DNA from: a virus
Reading direction: 5' to 3' (one strand)
IMG/VR virus record: IMGVR_UViG_3300019093_000059
Coordinates: 1-24,544 of that record
Length of the DNA stretch: 24,544 nucleotides
Made by a program: the position numbers and the translations under genes
Shown here: positions 23,725-24,544 of the stretch, one piece after another
How the letters are laid out: the number at the start of each line of letters is the position of its first letter
How positions within the stretch are numbered: the stretch's first letter is position 1
The notes under the pieces: generated by a model
Databases searched by the model: none
What the model saw: the letters and a program-made list of their open reading frames with translations, nothing else
What the model was told of the DNA's origin: nothing

Positions 23725-24544
23725 TTATACTTAAAAATATTTCTCTTCGTAATTTTTTATCTATCGGTGCTATCACCCAAGCTGTAAATTTTGATCGTCA
23801 AGATTTAACTCTAATCTTGGGTGAAAATTTAGACTTAGGTGGAGATGGTGCTAGAAATGGTACGGGCAAGACTACTCTCATACAGGGTCTTAGTTATGCG
23901 CTGTTTGGAGTTCCTATCAATACTATTCGCAAAGACAACTTAGTAAATCGTACAAACGGTAAAGCTATGATGGTCACACTGGAATTTAGTGTAAATGGTA
24001 TTGAATATAAAATCGAACGTGGTCGTAAGCCCAATATCCTTAGATTCTATGTGAATGATGTTCAACAAAAAGTTCAAGATGATGCTCAGGGCGAGAATAA
24101 AGAAACGCAAGCACAGATTGAAAAAATCATTAACATGTCCGCCGATATGTTCAAACACATAGTAGCACTTAATACTTACTCCGAACCTTTTCTAGCAATG
24201 AAAAGCAATGATCAACGAAATATTATTGAACAGTTGCTTGGGATCACACTACTAAGCGAAAAGGGCGAGATTATTAAGACCATGCTTAGAGATAGCAAAG
24301 ATGCTATCCAACAAGAAGAATTCAGAGTCAAAGCAATTGAAGAAGCCAACAAGCGAGTTAAAGAGCAAATTGATTCGCTAAAGCGTAGAGAAAAGCTTTG
24401 GCAAACTAAGCACGATGACGATTTAGTTAAGCTAGTAAACGAATACGATGAGCTAAGCCATATTGATATCATTAACGAACTTAAAGCACATAAAGAATTA
24501 GCTATTTGGCTACAAAACAAAGAAAAGCTAGATCGGCATAATAG
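23721..24544 (+). CDS. 46: Recombination endonuclease subunit gp46 (Rad50/SbcC-like ATPase), N-terminal part
   Basis: gp46 is the SMC-type ATPase that clamps DNA and controls the gp47 nuclease. The visible 274 residues start MIILKNISLRNFLSIG, a typical Rad50/SbcC first strand. The Walker A region is GENLDLGGDGARNGTGKTT (34-52), followed by LSYALFG. T4 has a plain GRNGGGKST here, so nine extra residues sit inside the loop. IEYKIERGRKPNILRFYVND, then ALNTYSEPFLAM and DQRNIIEQLLGI, fit the rest of the N-terminal lobe. From about residue 190 the sequence becomes Lys/Glu-rich coiled coil (FRVKAIEEANKRVKEQIDSL). The gene runs off the window with the zinc hook, second coiled coil, signature motif and Walker B missing. 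The ATG at 23721 overlaps the stop of the small upstream gene (ATGA). Confidence 0.95.
   Translation, partial: MIILKNISLRNFLSIGAITQAVNFDRQDLTLILGENLDLGGDGARNGTGKTTLIQGLSYALFGVPINTIRKDNLVNRTNGKAMMVTLEFSVNGIEYKIERGRKPNILRFYVNDVQQKVQDDAQGENKETQAQIEKIINMSADMFKHIVALNTYSEPFLAMKSNDQRNIIEQLLGITLLSEKGEIIKTMLRDSKDAIQQEEFRVKAIEEANKRVKEQIDSLKRREKLWQTKHDDDLVKLVNEYDELSHIDIINELKAHKELAIWLQNKEKLDRHN

Noticed and set aside
1-24544. CRISPR arrays, tRNA genes, insertion sequences, integrase or attachment sites
   Set aside because: Looked for on both strands; no regularly spaced repeats, cloverleaf-like sequences or transposase/integrase motifs were seen.

Overview
The window looks like part of the genome of a T4-like (myovirus) tailed phage. 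The recognisable genes are T4-type baseplate proteins (gp53, a gp5-like spike, gp25, gp6), the late-transcription sigma factor gp55 and the gp47/gp46 recombination nuclease. The DNA is AT-rich, the genes are packed tightly with overlapping or near-touching ends, and I see no tRNA, rRNA, insertion sequence, integrase or CRISPR array. The spike protein without a lysozyme domain and the very large structural protein suggest an environmental (aquatic-type) relative rather than a close relative of coliphage T4. The host cannot be named from this sequence.

Layout. Positions 1-21416 are a single minus-strand block of virion genes, read right to left: a tail-tube-cap/hub-like protein (19953-21416), gp53 (19645-19953), a hub-like protein (17202-19643), a gp5-like spike (14007-17156), gp25 (13527-13976), gp6 (10094-13480), and a giant structural protein. 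The giant starts at 10074 and is still open at position 1 after 3,358 codons. Positions 21552-24544 are plus-strand: gp55 (21552-22457), gp47 (22508-23524), a small unknown gene (23521-23724) and the start of gp46 (23721 to the window edge). The two blocks diverge from a 135-base intergenic region at 21417-21551. That is the only non-coding stretch above 100 bases, so no gap above 300 bases needs describing.

How the parts fit. gp55 is the factor that directs RNA polymerase to late promoters of the T4 TATAAATA type. The minus-strand structural genes carry matching ATAAATAC motifs before the first gene of the block, before gp25 and before gp6. The plus-strand genes gp55 and gp47 instead have good host sigma-70-like promoters (TTGATT/TTGATA, 17-base spacer, TATAAT), consistent with early or middle expression. 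gp46/gp47 would supply recombination-dependent replication, and gp55 then opens the tail genes.

Most interesting points: the giant protein in the position of T4 gene 7 contains seven FG-GAP-like repeats, the signature of an integrin-alpha-type seven-bladed beta-propeller. The spike protein has exchanged a lysozyme domain for a roughly 550-residue Ala/Gly-rich extension. gp47 and possibly gp25 look as if they are made from leaderless mRNAs. A late-type promoter motif also points towards gp55 itself.
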